The notes: generated by a model not told the origin, from the sequence alone. Positions 1-6,838 are shown, counted from the stretch's first letter. The stretch: 12,428 nucleotides of DNA from JBGTLW01 sp964614575 (GCA_964614575.1 CAZTLX010000129.1:1-12428); one strand, 5' to 3'. Numbers and translations are program-made.

Positions 1-52
1 AGCACGACTGGTTCTGGTCCAGTTAGTCGGGGTTCAAATCCCTGAGGGCCTG
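1..52 (+). tRNA. tRNA-Gln (anticodon CTG), 5' end cut off by window
   Basis: This is the 3' part of a tRNA; the acceptor 5' strand and most of the D arm lie outside the window. The anticodon arm folds as ACTGG (7-11), loop TTCTGGT (12-18), CCAGT (19-23), giving anticodon CTG at 14-16. The T arm is CGGGG (28-32), loop TTCAAAT (33-39), CCCTG (40-44). The acceptor 3' strand AGGGCCT is at 45-51 with discriminator G at 52. GCAC before the anticodon arm also matches typical glutamine tRNAs. CCA is not encoded, so it must be added after transcription. Folded by eye; the missing 5' half was not seen. Confidence 0.9.
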
Positions 53-60
53 CTTCCCCC

Positions 61-84
61 GCCCGCCAATCGGCGGGCTTTTTT
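61..84 (+). terminator. Intrinsic terminator of the tRNA
   Basis: A perfect 7-bp GC stem (GCCCGCC at 61-67 with GGCGGGC at 72-78, loop AATC) is followed directly by six T (79-84). This is a textbook rho-independent terminator placed nine bases after the tRNA. It leaves only 26 bases before the next start codon, so the repair operon either has a promoter overlapping this region or depends on readthrough. Confidence 0.9.
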
Positions 85-110
85 CTGCCGCCGCCTCCTA
101 CCATGTCGGC

Positions 111-1181
111 GTGACCGACGACCTGATCACCCCCACCGACCGCGGCCTTTACTGCGAACCCGGCGGGTTCCACCTCGACCCCTGGCGGCCCGTCGAACGC
201 GCCGTCATCACCCACGCCCACGCCGACCACGCCCGGCCCGGCTCCTCGCGCTACCTCTGCTCTACCGCGGGCGCGCCGCTCCTCGCCCGCCGCGTGCAAG
301 CCGACGCCCACATCGAAACGCTCGACTTCGGCGAGCCGACCACCATCCACGGCGTGACCGTCACCCTCCACCCCGCGGGGCACCTGCGCGGCTCGGCGCA
401 GGTACGCATCCAACACCGCGGCCAAGTCGCGGTGGTCACCGGCGATTACAAAACCACCCCCGCCGGCCACACCGCGGACCCGACCTGCGAACCCTTCGAG
501 CCGCTGACCTGCGACCAGCTCATCAGCGAATGCACCTTCGGCCTGCCGATCTATCGCTGGGCCGACCCGGCCGCGGTGTTTGCAGACATGTTGCTCTGGT
601 GGCGGGACAACGCCGCGCGCGGGCGCACGAGCGTCGTCGCGGCCTACGCGCTGGGCAAGGCGCAACGCGTGATCGCGGGGCTGCACGCGCTGGGGGATGG
701 CTTGCCGGGGGTGATCGCGGCGCACGGCGCGGTGCTGCCGTTCGTCGAGTTGTATCGCGCGCAGGGCGTGGATTTGCCGGACGTGCTGCCGATCAACAAA
801 GACACGCTGGCGACGATCAGGGGCAAGGGCCTGGTCGTCGCGCCGCCGTCGGCGCTGGGCACGGCGTGGATACGCAAGCTCGGCGACAGCGCGACCGCGA
901 TGGCCTCCGGCTGGATGGCGGTGCGCGGGCGGCGGCGGCACCAGGCGCTCGACCGCGGGTTCGTCCTCTCCGACCACGCCGACTGGCCCGGCCTGCTCGA
1001 CGCCATCGCCGCGAGCGGCGCATCCCGCGTCGGCCTGACCCACGGCTATACCGCCCCGCTCGCCCGTTACCTCCGCGAAACCCGCGGCCTCGACGCCTAC
1101 GAAATCAAAACCCGCTTCCTCGGCGAAACGGAAGAGACACACAATGACGCGGCCGAAGAAGGCGGTGACGGTTCATCATGA
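111..1181 (+). CDS. Ligase-associated MBL-fold DNA exonuclease
   Basis: A 356-residue metallo-beta-lactamase/beta-CASP-type nuclease of the ligase-associated exonuclease family, the first gene of the four-gene DNA repair cluster. Visible metal-site motifs are H35-A-H-A-D-H40, H91 in HPAGHLRGS, D112 in VVTGDYK, D288-H289 in LSDHADW and H311 in GLTHGY. The opening TPTDRGLYC...GFHLDPWRPVERAVITHAH is characteristic of the family. The start is GTG at 111; the nearby ATG at 103 runs into TGA after three codons and is out of frame. No clear Shine-Dalgarno sequence is seen. The gene ends in an ATGA overlap with the ligase, implying co-expression and probable translational coupling. The family is expected to resect or trim DNA ends before sealing; the substrate here is inferred from relatives. 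Confidence 0.93.
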   Translation: MTDDLITPTDRGLYCEPGGFHLDPWRPVERAVITHAHADHARPGSSRYLCSTAGAPLLARRVQADAHIETLDFGEPTTIHGVTVTLHPAGHLRGSAQVRIQHRGQVAVVTGDYKTTPAGHTADPTCEPFEPLTCDQLISECTFGLPIYRWADPAAVFADMLLWWRDNAARGRTSVVAAYALGKAQRVIAGLHALGDGLPGVIAAHGAVLPFVELYRAQGVDLPDVLPINKDTLATIRGKGLVVAPPSALGTAWIRKLGDSATAMASGWMAVRGRRRHQALDRGFVLSDHADWPGLLDAIAASGASRVGLTHGYTAPLARYLRETRGLDAYEIKTRFLGETEETHNDAAEEGGDGSS

Positions 1182-2809
1182 ATCGCTTCGCCACCCTCTA
1201 CCGCCGGCTCGATCAGAGCAACCGCACCAATGACAAGGTCGCGGCGCTGATCGATTATTTCCGCGACGCCCCGCCGAAAGACGCGGCGTGGGCGGCGTAC
1301 TTCCTCACCGGCCACCGCATCAAACGCGCGGTCAACCACCGCCTGCTGCGCGAGGCCGCGGCCGAGGCGTCCGGCCTGCCCATGTGGCTGCTCGATGAGT
1401 CCTACCAGCACGTCGGCGACCTGAGCGAAACCATCGCCCTGTTGATACCCGAGCAAAATGCCGCCGACGCCCCGCCGCTGCACACCCTCATCGAAGACAT
1501 CCTCGCCCCCATGCCCGCGATGAACGACCGCCAGCGCATCGTCGCGCTCAAACAAACCTGGGCCCAGCTCGACGCCTGGCAACGCTTCTGCTTCCACAAG
1601 CTCATCAGCGGCGCGTTCCGTGTCGGCGTCGCGACCACGCTCGTCGCCCGCGCCCTCGCCGAGGTCGCCGGCGTCGAGCAAGCCGTCATGGCCCACCGCC
1701 TCACCGGCGGGTTCGAGCCCAGCGCCAGGCATTACCGCGCCATCCTCACCGGCGAAGGGCTCGGCGCGGCCGACATGCTGCGCCCCTACCCCTTCTGCCT
1801 CGCCACCCAGCTCGACGCCGCGCCCGACACGCTCGGCTCACCCTCGGACTACCTCGTCGAATGGAAGTGGGACGGCATCCGCGCGCAGGCCATCCGGCGC
1901 GACGGCCGGGCCGCGCTGTGGTCGCGCGGTGAAGCGTCCATCGCCGACACCTTTCCCGAGATCGTCGCCGGCCTGCAAACGATGCCCGACGGCACGGTGA
2001 TCGACGGCGAGGTCCTCGCGTGGGACGCCCCCACCGACCGCCCCGCCGGCTTCAACGCGCTGCAGACCCGGCTCAACCGCAAACGCGTCGAACCCACCCT
2101 CTTCGACCCCCCCACGCCCATCATCTTCATGGCCTACGACGTGCTCGAACACGACGGGCAAGACGTGCGCGACCGCCCCACCGCCGACCGCCGCGCCCTG
2201 CTCGAACAACTGCTGCGCCCCGCGGACCCGCCGCTGAGGCTCTCGCCGATCATCGTCGCGGACACCTGGGACCAACTCGCAGGCTTCCGTGGAGAATCAA
2301 GACGGCGCGGCGTCGAGGGGTTGATGCTCAAGCACCGCGCGTCGCCCTATGAGGTCGGCCGCAAACGCGGCGGGTGGTGGAAGTGGAAGATCGACCCCTT
2401 CACCCTCGACGCGGTCATGGTCAACGCGCAGCGCGGCCACGGCAAACGCGCCGGCCTGTTCAGCGACTACAGCTTCGCCCTCTGGGACAACACGCCGCCG
2501 CCGAAAGGGGACGGCCAACTGGTCACCATCGCCAAGGCCTACTCCGGCCTGACCAATGACGAGCTGGAAAAGCTCGACGCGTGGGTCCGGCAGCACACCG
2601 TCGAACGCCGCGGCCCGGTCCACCTCGTCGAACCCGTGCAGGTCTTCGAGCTGGCGTTCGAGGGCGTGCGCGAATCGCCCCGGCACAAGGCCGGCCTCGC
2701 GGTGCGCTTCCCACGCATGAACCGCTGGCGCACCGACAAGCCACCCGAGGAAGCCGACCGGCTCGGCACGCTGCGCGCGATGCTGCACCTGCCCGAGGTG
2801 GCCTCATGA
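1178..2809 (+). CDS. ATP-dependent DNA ligase (bacterial cluster type)
   Basis: A 543-residue ATP-dependent DNA ligase that seals nicks through a lysyl-AMP intermediate. Order of parts: N-terminal DNA-binding domain (about 1-200, opening MNRFATLYRRLDQSNRTNDK), adenylation domain with motif I E-W-K230-W-D-G, motif III FMAYDVLEHDG, motif IV EGLMLKH (380-386) and motif V WWKWKID (400-406), then an OB-fold C-terminus. The length is normal for the ligase of this cluster, which lacks the polymerase and nuclease modules of NHEJ LigD. It overlaps the exonuclease by ATGA (1178-1181) and the helicase by ATGA (2806-2809). No inserts or missing catalytic residues were seen. It probably acts as an accessory repair ligase beside the NAD-dependent housekeeping LigA, which is not in this window. 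Confidence 0.95.
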   Translation: MNRFATLYRRLDQSNRTNDKVAALIDYFRDAPPKDAAWAAYFLTGHRIKRAVNHRLLREAAAEASGLPMWLLDESYQHVGDLSETIALLIPEQNAADAPPLHTLIEDILAPMPAMNDRQRIVALKQTWAQLDAWQRFCFHKLISGAFRVGVATTLVARALAEVAGVEQAVMAHRLTGGFEPSARHYRAILTGEGLGAADMLRPYPFCLATQLDAAPDTLGSPSDYLVEWKWDGIRAQAIRRDGRAALWSRGEASIADTFPEIVAGLQTMPDGTVIDGEVLAWDAPTDRPAGFNALQTRLNRKRVEPTLFDPPTPIIFMAYDVLEHDGQDVRDRPTADRRALLEQLLRPADPPLRLSPIIVADTWDQLAGFRGESRRRGVEGLMLKHRASPYEVGRKRGGWWKWKIDPFTLDAVMVNAQRGHGKRAGLFSDYSFALWDNTPPPKGDGQLVTIAKAYSGLTNDELEKLDAWVRQHTVERRGPVHLVEPVQVFELAFEGVRESPRHKAGLAVRFPRMNRWRTDKPPEEADRLGTLRAMLHLPEVAS

Positions 2810-5598
2810 CGCGTGCCGCGACAAAGCGGGTCACCGACTGGTTCGCGGCGCAAGGCTGGACACCCGCGCCGTTCCAGCGTGAAACGTGGCGCGCCTACCT
2901 CAACGGACACAGCGGCCTGATCCACGCGCCGACCGGCACGGGCAAGACCCACGCCGCGTGGCTGGGCCCGATCATCGAAGCGCTGCACGAGCGCAAAAGC
3001 CGAAGCGAACCTGAGGCCAATAGCCGGATCGCTACGCGATCCCGGTCCGAACCAGGATCGCGTAGCGATCCGGCTATCGCGCGTGAGTCCATCCGCGTGC
3101 TGTGGCTGACGCCCTTGCGGGCGCTGGCGACGGACACGGTGCGCAGCTTGGCCGAGCCGTTGGCCGCGCTGGGGTTGGACTGGACCGTCGAGAAACGCAC
3201 CGGCGATGTGTCGTCGTCGATCAAGGCCCGGCAGCGCAAGCGGCTGCCGACCGCGCTGGTGACCACGCCGGAAAGCCTGTCGCTGCTGCTGAGCTTCGAG
3301 GATGTCCGCCGCCAGTTCGCGTCGCTGCGCTGCGTCGTCGTCGATGAATGGCACGAGCTGATGGGCAGCAAGCGCGGCGTCCAGACCGAGCTGTGCCTCG
3401 CCCACCTGCGCACGCTCGTGCCGACCCCCGGAAGTTTGCGCACGTGGGGCTGCAGCGCGACGCTGGGCAACCTCGATCAGGCCATGGCGGTATTGATGGG
3501 AACCCCTACCGAGGGCGGGAGCACTTCCGGGGGCGGGAGCACTTCCGGGGGCGGGGGCTTTTCTGATCCCTCCCCCTTGAGGGGGAGGTTAGGTGGGGGT
3601 GCGGCGTTGCGTGCTCCGGAATACGAATCGTCGACCAACGACGTTACGCCTCACCCTCCCCTGACCCCTCCCTCAAGGGAGGGGGATGAAGACACCCATT
3701 CCGAGGGCGGGAGCACTTCCGAGGCCGGGAGCACTTCCGGGGGCGGGGGCGTGATGATCACCGGCAAGCGGCGTAAGCGGATTGTGGTTCAAACGCTGAT
3801 CCCCGACACGATCGAGCGTTTGCCGTGGGCCGGGCATCTGGGCACGAAGCTGGTGGAAACCGTCTGCGATGAACTCGATCAGCCGGGCACCGCCCTGATC
3901 TTCACCAACACGCGGTCGCAGTGCGAGCTGTGGTTCGAGGCGCTCACGCGTGCCCGGCCGGACTGGCTGGGGCAACTCGCGATGCACCACGGCTCGATCG
4001 ACCGCGCCACGCGCGACGAGGTCGAGGCCCGGCTGCGCGAGGGCGCGCTGCGCTGCGTGGTCTGCACGTCGAGCCTGGACCTGGGCGTGGACTTTTCGCC
4101 GGTCGATCGCGTGCTGCAGGTCGGCTCGCCCAAGGGCATCGGGCGGCTGATGCAGCGGGCCGGGCGCAGCGGGCATCAGCCGGGTCGGCCGAGCAAGGTG
4201 ATCGGCGTGCCGACGCACGCGTTCGAGCTGATCGAGTTTGCCGCGGCGCGCGACGCGGTGAAGGCGGGCGATGTCGAACCACGCGTGCCTTTGAAGATGG
4301 CGACGGATGTGCTCACGCAGCACCTGGTCACGCTCGCGGTCGGCGGCGGGTTCGACGCGGCCCAGACGCTGCGGGAACTGCGCTCGACCCACGCGTTTGC
4401 CGCGCTCACCGATGCGCAATGGCAATGGGCGCTGGACTTTGTCACCCGCGGCGGGCCTTGCCTCAAGGCGTACCCGCAGTTCAACAAGGTACGCATCGTC
4501 GAAGACGAGAACGGGCCGGCGCGTTACCTCGCCGACGACCGCGCCATCGTGCGCATGCACCGCATGATGATCGGCACCATCACCGCCGCGGCGTCGATGC
4601 GCGTCGCCTACGCCAACGGCAAGACGCTGGGCACCGTCGAGGAGAGCTTCATCGCCCACCTCAAACCCGGCCAGCGGTTTCTGTTTGCCGGCAAGGTGCT
4701 GGAACTGGTGCGGGTGCGGGAGATGACGGCCACGGTCAAGCCCAGCCGCCGCCAGACCCGCGGGGCCGTGCCGCGCTGGCAGGGCGGGCGTACGCCGCTC
4801 TCGACCATGCTCGCCCGGGGCGTGCGCGCGAAGCTCGACGAAGCGCGACGCGGCCACTTCCGGGGGCCGGAGATGCGCGCCGCCAGGCCGGTGCTCGAAC
4901 TGCAACGCGCGTGGTCGATCCTCCCCGCGCCTGATGAGTTGCTGATCGAAACCACCGATTCCCGGCTCGGGCATCACGCGTTTGTGTTCAGCTTCCAGGG
5001 CCGGCTGGTGCATGAGGGGCTCTCGACGCTGGTCGCGTATCGCTTGGCGCGGACCCGGCCGATCAGCGTCACCGCGACGGCGAACGACTACGGCTTCGAG
5101 CTGCTGTCCGATCAACCCATGGAACTGGATGCCGTCGCCTGGCGCGACTTGCTGTCACCCGAGAACCTCACCGACGACCTGACCGCCGCGCTGGGTGCCT
5201 CGCAGCTCGCCCGGCGGCGGTTCCGCGCGATCGCGCAGGTCGCGGGGCTGGTCTTCCCGGGTTATCCGGGTCAGCCCAAGCCCAATCGGCAGCTCCAGGC
5301 GTCGAGCGAGCTGTTCTACGATGTGTTCAGCGAATTTGAGCCGAGCCACGCGCTGCTGGATCAGGCGAAGCGCGAGGTGTTGGAAAACGAGCTGGAGCTC
5401 ACGCGCATGCGCGCGGCGCTGAAAGGGTTGCAGGCACAGACGATCCGCCTGCGGTCGCCACAAAACCTGACCCCGCTTGCCTTCCCGTTGTGGGCCGGGC
5501 GCATCCGTGAGTCGCACGTGAGCAGCGAAGACTGGCGTTCGCGGGTCGAGAAGATGGCGGCGGAGCTGGAAGCGAAGGCGGAGAAAGAAGGCGGGTAA
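2806..5598 (+). CDS. Ligase-associated DEXH-box helicase, Lhr-Core type, with two in-frame repeat inserts
   Basis: A 930-residue superfamily 2 helicase; relatives are ATP-driven 3'-to-5' DNA translocases. Motifs: Q24 (PAPFQRETW), Walker A APTGTGKT (41-48), motif Ia LTPLRAL, motif II D180-E-W-H183, motif III C216-S-A-T-L-G, motif IV ALIFTNTR, motif V TSSLDLGVDF, motif VI Q450-R-A-G-R-S-G-H, then the Lhr winged-helix and C-terminal domain. Start ATG at 2806 overlaps the ligase stop (ATGA) and has GAGGTGG four bases upstream; an open frame runs further upstream to 2581 but lies inside the ligase. Two extra segments look foreign: residues about 66-93 (Arg/Ser-rich, a palindrome) and 236-315 (Gly/Ser linkers around a Pro/Arg segment). 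Without them the length returns to about 820, near the family norm as I recall it. Both inserts fall between motifs, so activity may survive. Confidence 0.93.
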   Translation: MTRAATKRVTDWFAAQGWTPAPFQRETWRAYLNGHSGLIHAPTGTGKTHAAWLGPIIEALHERKSRSEPEANSRIATRSRSEPGSRSDPAIARESIRVLWLTPLRALATDTVRSLAEPLAALGLDWTVEKRTGDVSSSIKARQRKRLPTALVTTPESLSLLLSFEDVRRQFASLRCVVVDEWHELMGSKRGVQTELCLAHLRTLVPTPGSLRTWGCSATLGNLDQAMAVLMGTPTEGGSTSGGGSTSGGGGFSDPSPLRGRLGGGAALRAPEYESSTNDVTPHPPLTPPSREGDEDTHSEGGSTSEAGSTSGGGGVMITGKRRKRIVVQTLIPDTIERLPWAGHLGTKLVETVCDELDQPGTALIFTNTRSQCELWFEALTRARPDWLGQLAMHHGSIDRATRDEVEARLREGALRCVVCTSSLDLGVDFSPVDRVLQVGSPKGIGRLMQRAGRSGHQPGRPSKVIGVPTHAFELIEFAAARDAVKAGDVEPRVPLKMATDVLTQHLVTLAVGGGFDAAQTLRELRSTHAFAALTDAQWQWALDFVTRGGPCLKAYPQFNKVRIVEDENGPARYLADDRAIVRMHRMMIGTITAAASMRVAYANGKTLGTVEESFIAHLKPGQRFLFAGKVLELVRVREMTATVKPSRRQTRGAVPRWQGGRTPLSTMLARGVRAKLDEARRGHFRGPEMRAARPVLELQRAWSILPAPDELLIETTDSRLGHHAFVFSFQGRLVHEGLSTLVAYRLARTRPISVTATANDYGFELLSDQPMELDAVAWRDLLSPENLTDDLTAALGASQLARRRFRAIAQVAGLVFPGYPGQPKPNRQLQASSELFYDVFSEFEPSHALLDQAKREVLENELELTRMRAALKGLQAQTIRLRSPQNLTPLAFPLWAGRIRESHVSSEDWRSRVEKMAAELEAKAEKEGG
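3020..3077. repeat. 58-bp perfect palindromic element inside the helicase gene
   Basis: The arms 3020-3042 and 3055-3077 are a perfect 23-bp inverted repeat (ATAGCCGGATCG... and ...CGATCCGGCTAT). The 12-base loop contains GGT/ACC, which can extend the stem past one mismatch. The element lies in frame and is translated as part of an Arg/Ser-rich stretch (S-R-I-A-T-R-S-R-S-E-P) between Walker A and motif Ia. Its outer ends ATAGCCG/CGGCTAT recur in the palindrome at 10589-10641, so it is probably a REP-like family. It resembles in concept the protein-coding palindromic elements known from Rickettsia, with no claim of homology. Confidence 0.88.
3511..3558 (+). repeat. Left 48-bp direct repeat encoding a Gly/Ser linker
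   Basis: This 48-base (16-codon) block contains two tandem copies of an 18-base unit, GGGCGGGAGCACTTCCGG (3513-3530 and 3531-3548), followed by GGGCGGGGGC. It reads E-G-G-S-T-S-G-G-G-S-T-S-G-G-G-G in the helicase frame. A second copy at 3703-3750 matches 46 of 48 bases. The two bracket an inverted-repeat element of 144 bases. Confidence 0.93.
3567..3686. repeat. Imperfect inverted-repeat (MITE/REP-like) element in the helicase gene
   Basis: The arms 3567-3601 and 3652-3686 are 35 bases each and pair at 28 of 35 positions, ending in TCCC...GGGTG and CACCC...GGGGA. Each arm also contains its own small palindrome around TTGAG or CTCAA. In the helicase frame the element gives S-P-L-R-G-R-L-G-G-G ... 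P-P-L-T-P-P-S-R-E-G. A degenerate right-arm copy lies at 6471-6499, outside any gene. No transposase gene is present, so if mobile it would need help in trans. Confidence 0.85.
3703..3750 (+). repeat. Right 48-bp direct repeat encoding a Gly/Ser linker
   Basis: Second copy of the 3511-3558 block, differing at two positions (G to A at 3722 and G to C at 3725, changing G-G to E-A). It reads E-G-G-S-T-S-E-A-G-S-T-S-G-G-G-G and joins directly to V-M-I-T-G-K-R, where the second RecA domain begins. The distance from the start of one copy to the other is 192 bases, a multiple of three. Confidence 0.93.
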
Positions 5599-5746
5599 CC
5601 ACAGATTGCACCGATGACGCAGATCAGGAATCGGCCACAAGCAGGCACAAACGGCACACAATATGACATGGTTTGTTTCTGTGCCTTTTGTGCGTTTTTG
5701 TGACTAACCTGCCTTGAATCTGTGTCATCTGGGCAATCTGTGGTTA
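5596..5746. repeat. 151-bp inverted-repeat element between helicase and pdeM
   Basis: The ends are TAACCACAGATTGC at 5596 and GCAATCTGTGGTTA ending at 5746. The outer arms 5596-5624 and 5718-5746 pair at 26 of 29 positions. Inner arms 5635-5658 and 5680-5703 pair at 19 of 24. Base composition is clearly more AT-rich than the flanks, suggesting outside origin. The helicase stop TAA (5596-5598) is the first three bases of the element. The element may act as a stem-loop ending or stabilising the helicase transcript. I see no coding capacity. Confidence 0.85.
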
Positions 5747-5784
5747 ACTGACCTGGTCCTGACCTGGTTTTGTGGAGCAGCGCG

Positions 5785-6465
5785 TTGATCAGTGGAACGG
5801 TCGAGTTTGATTGGCACGGGCAGCGGTGGGTGTTGCTGCCGCAGCGGGCGGTGTCCTGGCCGGAGCGGTCCGCGCTGCTGGTGGCGGATGTGCATCTGGG
5901 CAAGGCGGGGGCGTTTCGCGCGGCGGGGGTCGCGGTGCCCGAGGGCGTGACCGCCGCGACGCTGGCGCGGCTCAGCGATGCGCTGCGCTCAAGCGACGCA
6001 TCCCGCCTGATCATCCTCGGCGACCTGCTGCACCACCGCAGCGGCGTCGATGCGGCGCTGCTCGAAGCGCTGCGCGCGTGGCGCGAGCAGCACGCGGCGG
6101 TGGCGATCGACCTGATCCTCGGAAACCACGACGTGCGCGCGGGAACACCCCCGGCCGAGTTGGGCATCGCGGTGCATGACGAGGCGCTGGAGCTGGGGGG
6201 CATCACGCTGACGCACACGCCACGCCAAGCCGACCCGCGGCCGACCATCGCGGGGCACGTCCACCCGGTGGTGCGGCTGCGCGGGCGCGGGCGGCAGTCG
6301 GTGCGCGGCCCGGCGTTTGTGTTCGCCAAGCACAGCGCGCTGCTCCCGGCGTTCGGCGCGTTCACCGGCGGGCACGTGGTGGCGCCCGGCGCGGGGGATG
6401 CGGTGTTTGTGGTCGGGCCGGGCGAGGTGGTGGCGGTCGGTCGGCCGCGATCATCAAGTTTCTGA
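5785..6465 (+). CDS. pdeM: Ligase-associated metallophosphoesterase/endonuclease PdeM
   Basis: A 226-residue calcineurin-like phosphoesterase, fourth member of the repair cluster. Binuclear metal motifs are complete: D35-V-H37 in VADVHLGK, G79-D80 in ILGDLLHH, G113-N-H-D116, H144 in LTHTP and G157-H-V-H160. Cluster relatives (studied in Pseudomonas putida) are manganese-dependent single-strand DNA endonucleases; the same activity here is inference. I prefer TTG at 5785 because GGAG (5774-5777) sits seven bases upstream; the in-frame TTG at 5770 would add five residues and has no such site. Unlike the other three genes it is not overlapped but lies 186 bases downstream behind a palindromic element, so it may have its own promoter or be expressed at a different level. 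Confidence 0.92.
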   Translation: MISGTVEFDWHGQRWVLLPQRAVSWPERSALLVADVHLGKAGAFRAAGVAVPEGVTAATLARLSDALRSSDASRLIILGDLLHHRSGVDAALLEALRAWREQHAAVAIDLILGNHDVRAGTPPAELGIAVHDEALELGGITLTHTPRQADPRPTIAGHVHPVVRLRGRGRQSVRGPAFVFAKHSALLPAFGAFTGGHVVAPGAGDAVFVVGPGEVVAVGRPRSSSF

Positions 6466-6470
6466 TCCCG

Positions 6471-6499
6471 CACCCTCCCCCGGCCCTCCCTCAAGGGAG
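6471..6499. repeat. Degenerate copy of the helicase inverted-repeat arm
   Basis: CACCCTCCCC followed by CCTCCCTCAAGGGAG matches the right arm of the element in the helicase (3652-3680) apart from the few bases between these blocks. The inner part CTCCCT-CA-AGGGAG (6486-6499) is a perfect 6-bp hairpin. It lies just after pdeM and before the convergent lipoprotein stop, where it could serve as a bidirectional stem-loop; no T-run is present on the plus strand. Confidence 0.7.
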
Positions 6500-6514
6500 C
6501 AGCGTCATAACCAT

Positions 6515-6697
6515 TCACCGCTCGCCCAGATCGCGCAGCCACTCGGCGAAGCCTTCGCCGCCCTCGGCGATCTTCTGGCCCGTGTAGGCGCTGGCGTCAT
6601 CGATCTCGTAGCTGACGGCCTCGGCGAGGTGGCAGCCCCCGGCCGCGAGGGGCAGCAGGAGGCAGGCGAGCAGCAGGAACCGGCGGCGTTGAGGCAT
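6515..6697 (-). CDS. Small predicted lipoprotein
   Basis: A 60-residue protein not matched to a named family. It begins MPQRRR, followed by a hydrophobic stretch FLLLACLLLPLAA and then G-G-C22, a plausible lipobox (the -3 position is Ala, not the usual Leu). Cleavage before Cys22 would leave a 39-residue lipidated peptide, acidic and polar (YEIDDASAYTGQKIAEGGEGF). The open frame extends 19 codons upstream to 6754, but the positive n-region argues for ATG at 6695-6697. The upstream Shine-Dalgarno sequence is weak. The gene is convergent with pdeM and divergent from purE. It could be a chance frame, but the ordered n-region, h-region and cysteine make that less likely. Function unknown. Confidence 0.6.
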   Translation of the reverse strand: MPQRRRFLLLACLLLPLAAGGCHLAEAVSYEIDDASAYTGQKIAEGGEGFAEWLRDLGER

Positions 6698-6803
6698 GAT
6701 GCTGGGACTATCGGCCAATGAGCACGCGCCGCTTTGGCGAAGCCGGGGTGTCAACCCGTCGGCGAGACGGAGGGGAGCGGGTTTTGGAAGATTTGCCCGA
6801 TAC

Positions 6804-6838
6804 CCCGCCGACGCCTGAGCGCGCTACGCATCGGCGGG
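6804..6838. other. Stem-loop in the lipoprotein-purE divergent gap
   Basis: CCCGCCGA (6804-6811) pairs perfectly with TCGGCGGG (6831-6838) over 8 bp; the loop contains the palindrome AGCGCGCT (6818-6825). Because the flanking genes diverge it is not placed as a terminator for either. It could be a leader structure or operator before purE. The rest of the gap (6698-6888) shows only a weak -10-like TAAAGT at 6848-6853 without a good -35, and a small hairpin CCGTC/GACGG at 6756-6770. Confidence 0.4.

Noticed and set aside
2581..2805. Upstream extension of the helicase frame (75 residues)
   Set aside because: It lies inside the ligase C-terminus, is Arg/Pro-rich without family similarity, and the ATG at 2806 has a ribosome site and an ATGA overlap.
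3511..3750. CRISPR-like array from the four GGGAGCACTTCC units
   Set aside because: Units are adjacent 18-base tandems, not repeats with regular unique spacers. They lie in frame within the helicase, and no cas genes are present.
3673..5115. Open frame of 480 codons on the minus strand inside the helicase gene
   Set aside because: It is a shadow of GC-rich coding DNA: Arg/Ala/Gly-rich, no recognisable motif, and fully covered by the well-supported helicase frame. The same reasoning applies to 8565-9998 (minus) and 8609-10642 (plus, other frame) within the antiporter and to 7317-8486 (minus) within purK.
5770..5784. TTG at 5770 as the pdeM start
   Set aside because: It lacks a ribosome site, whereas TTG at 5785 has GGAG seven bases upstream; the five extra residues show no family similarity.
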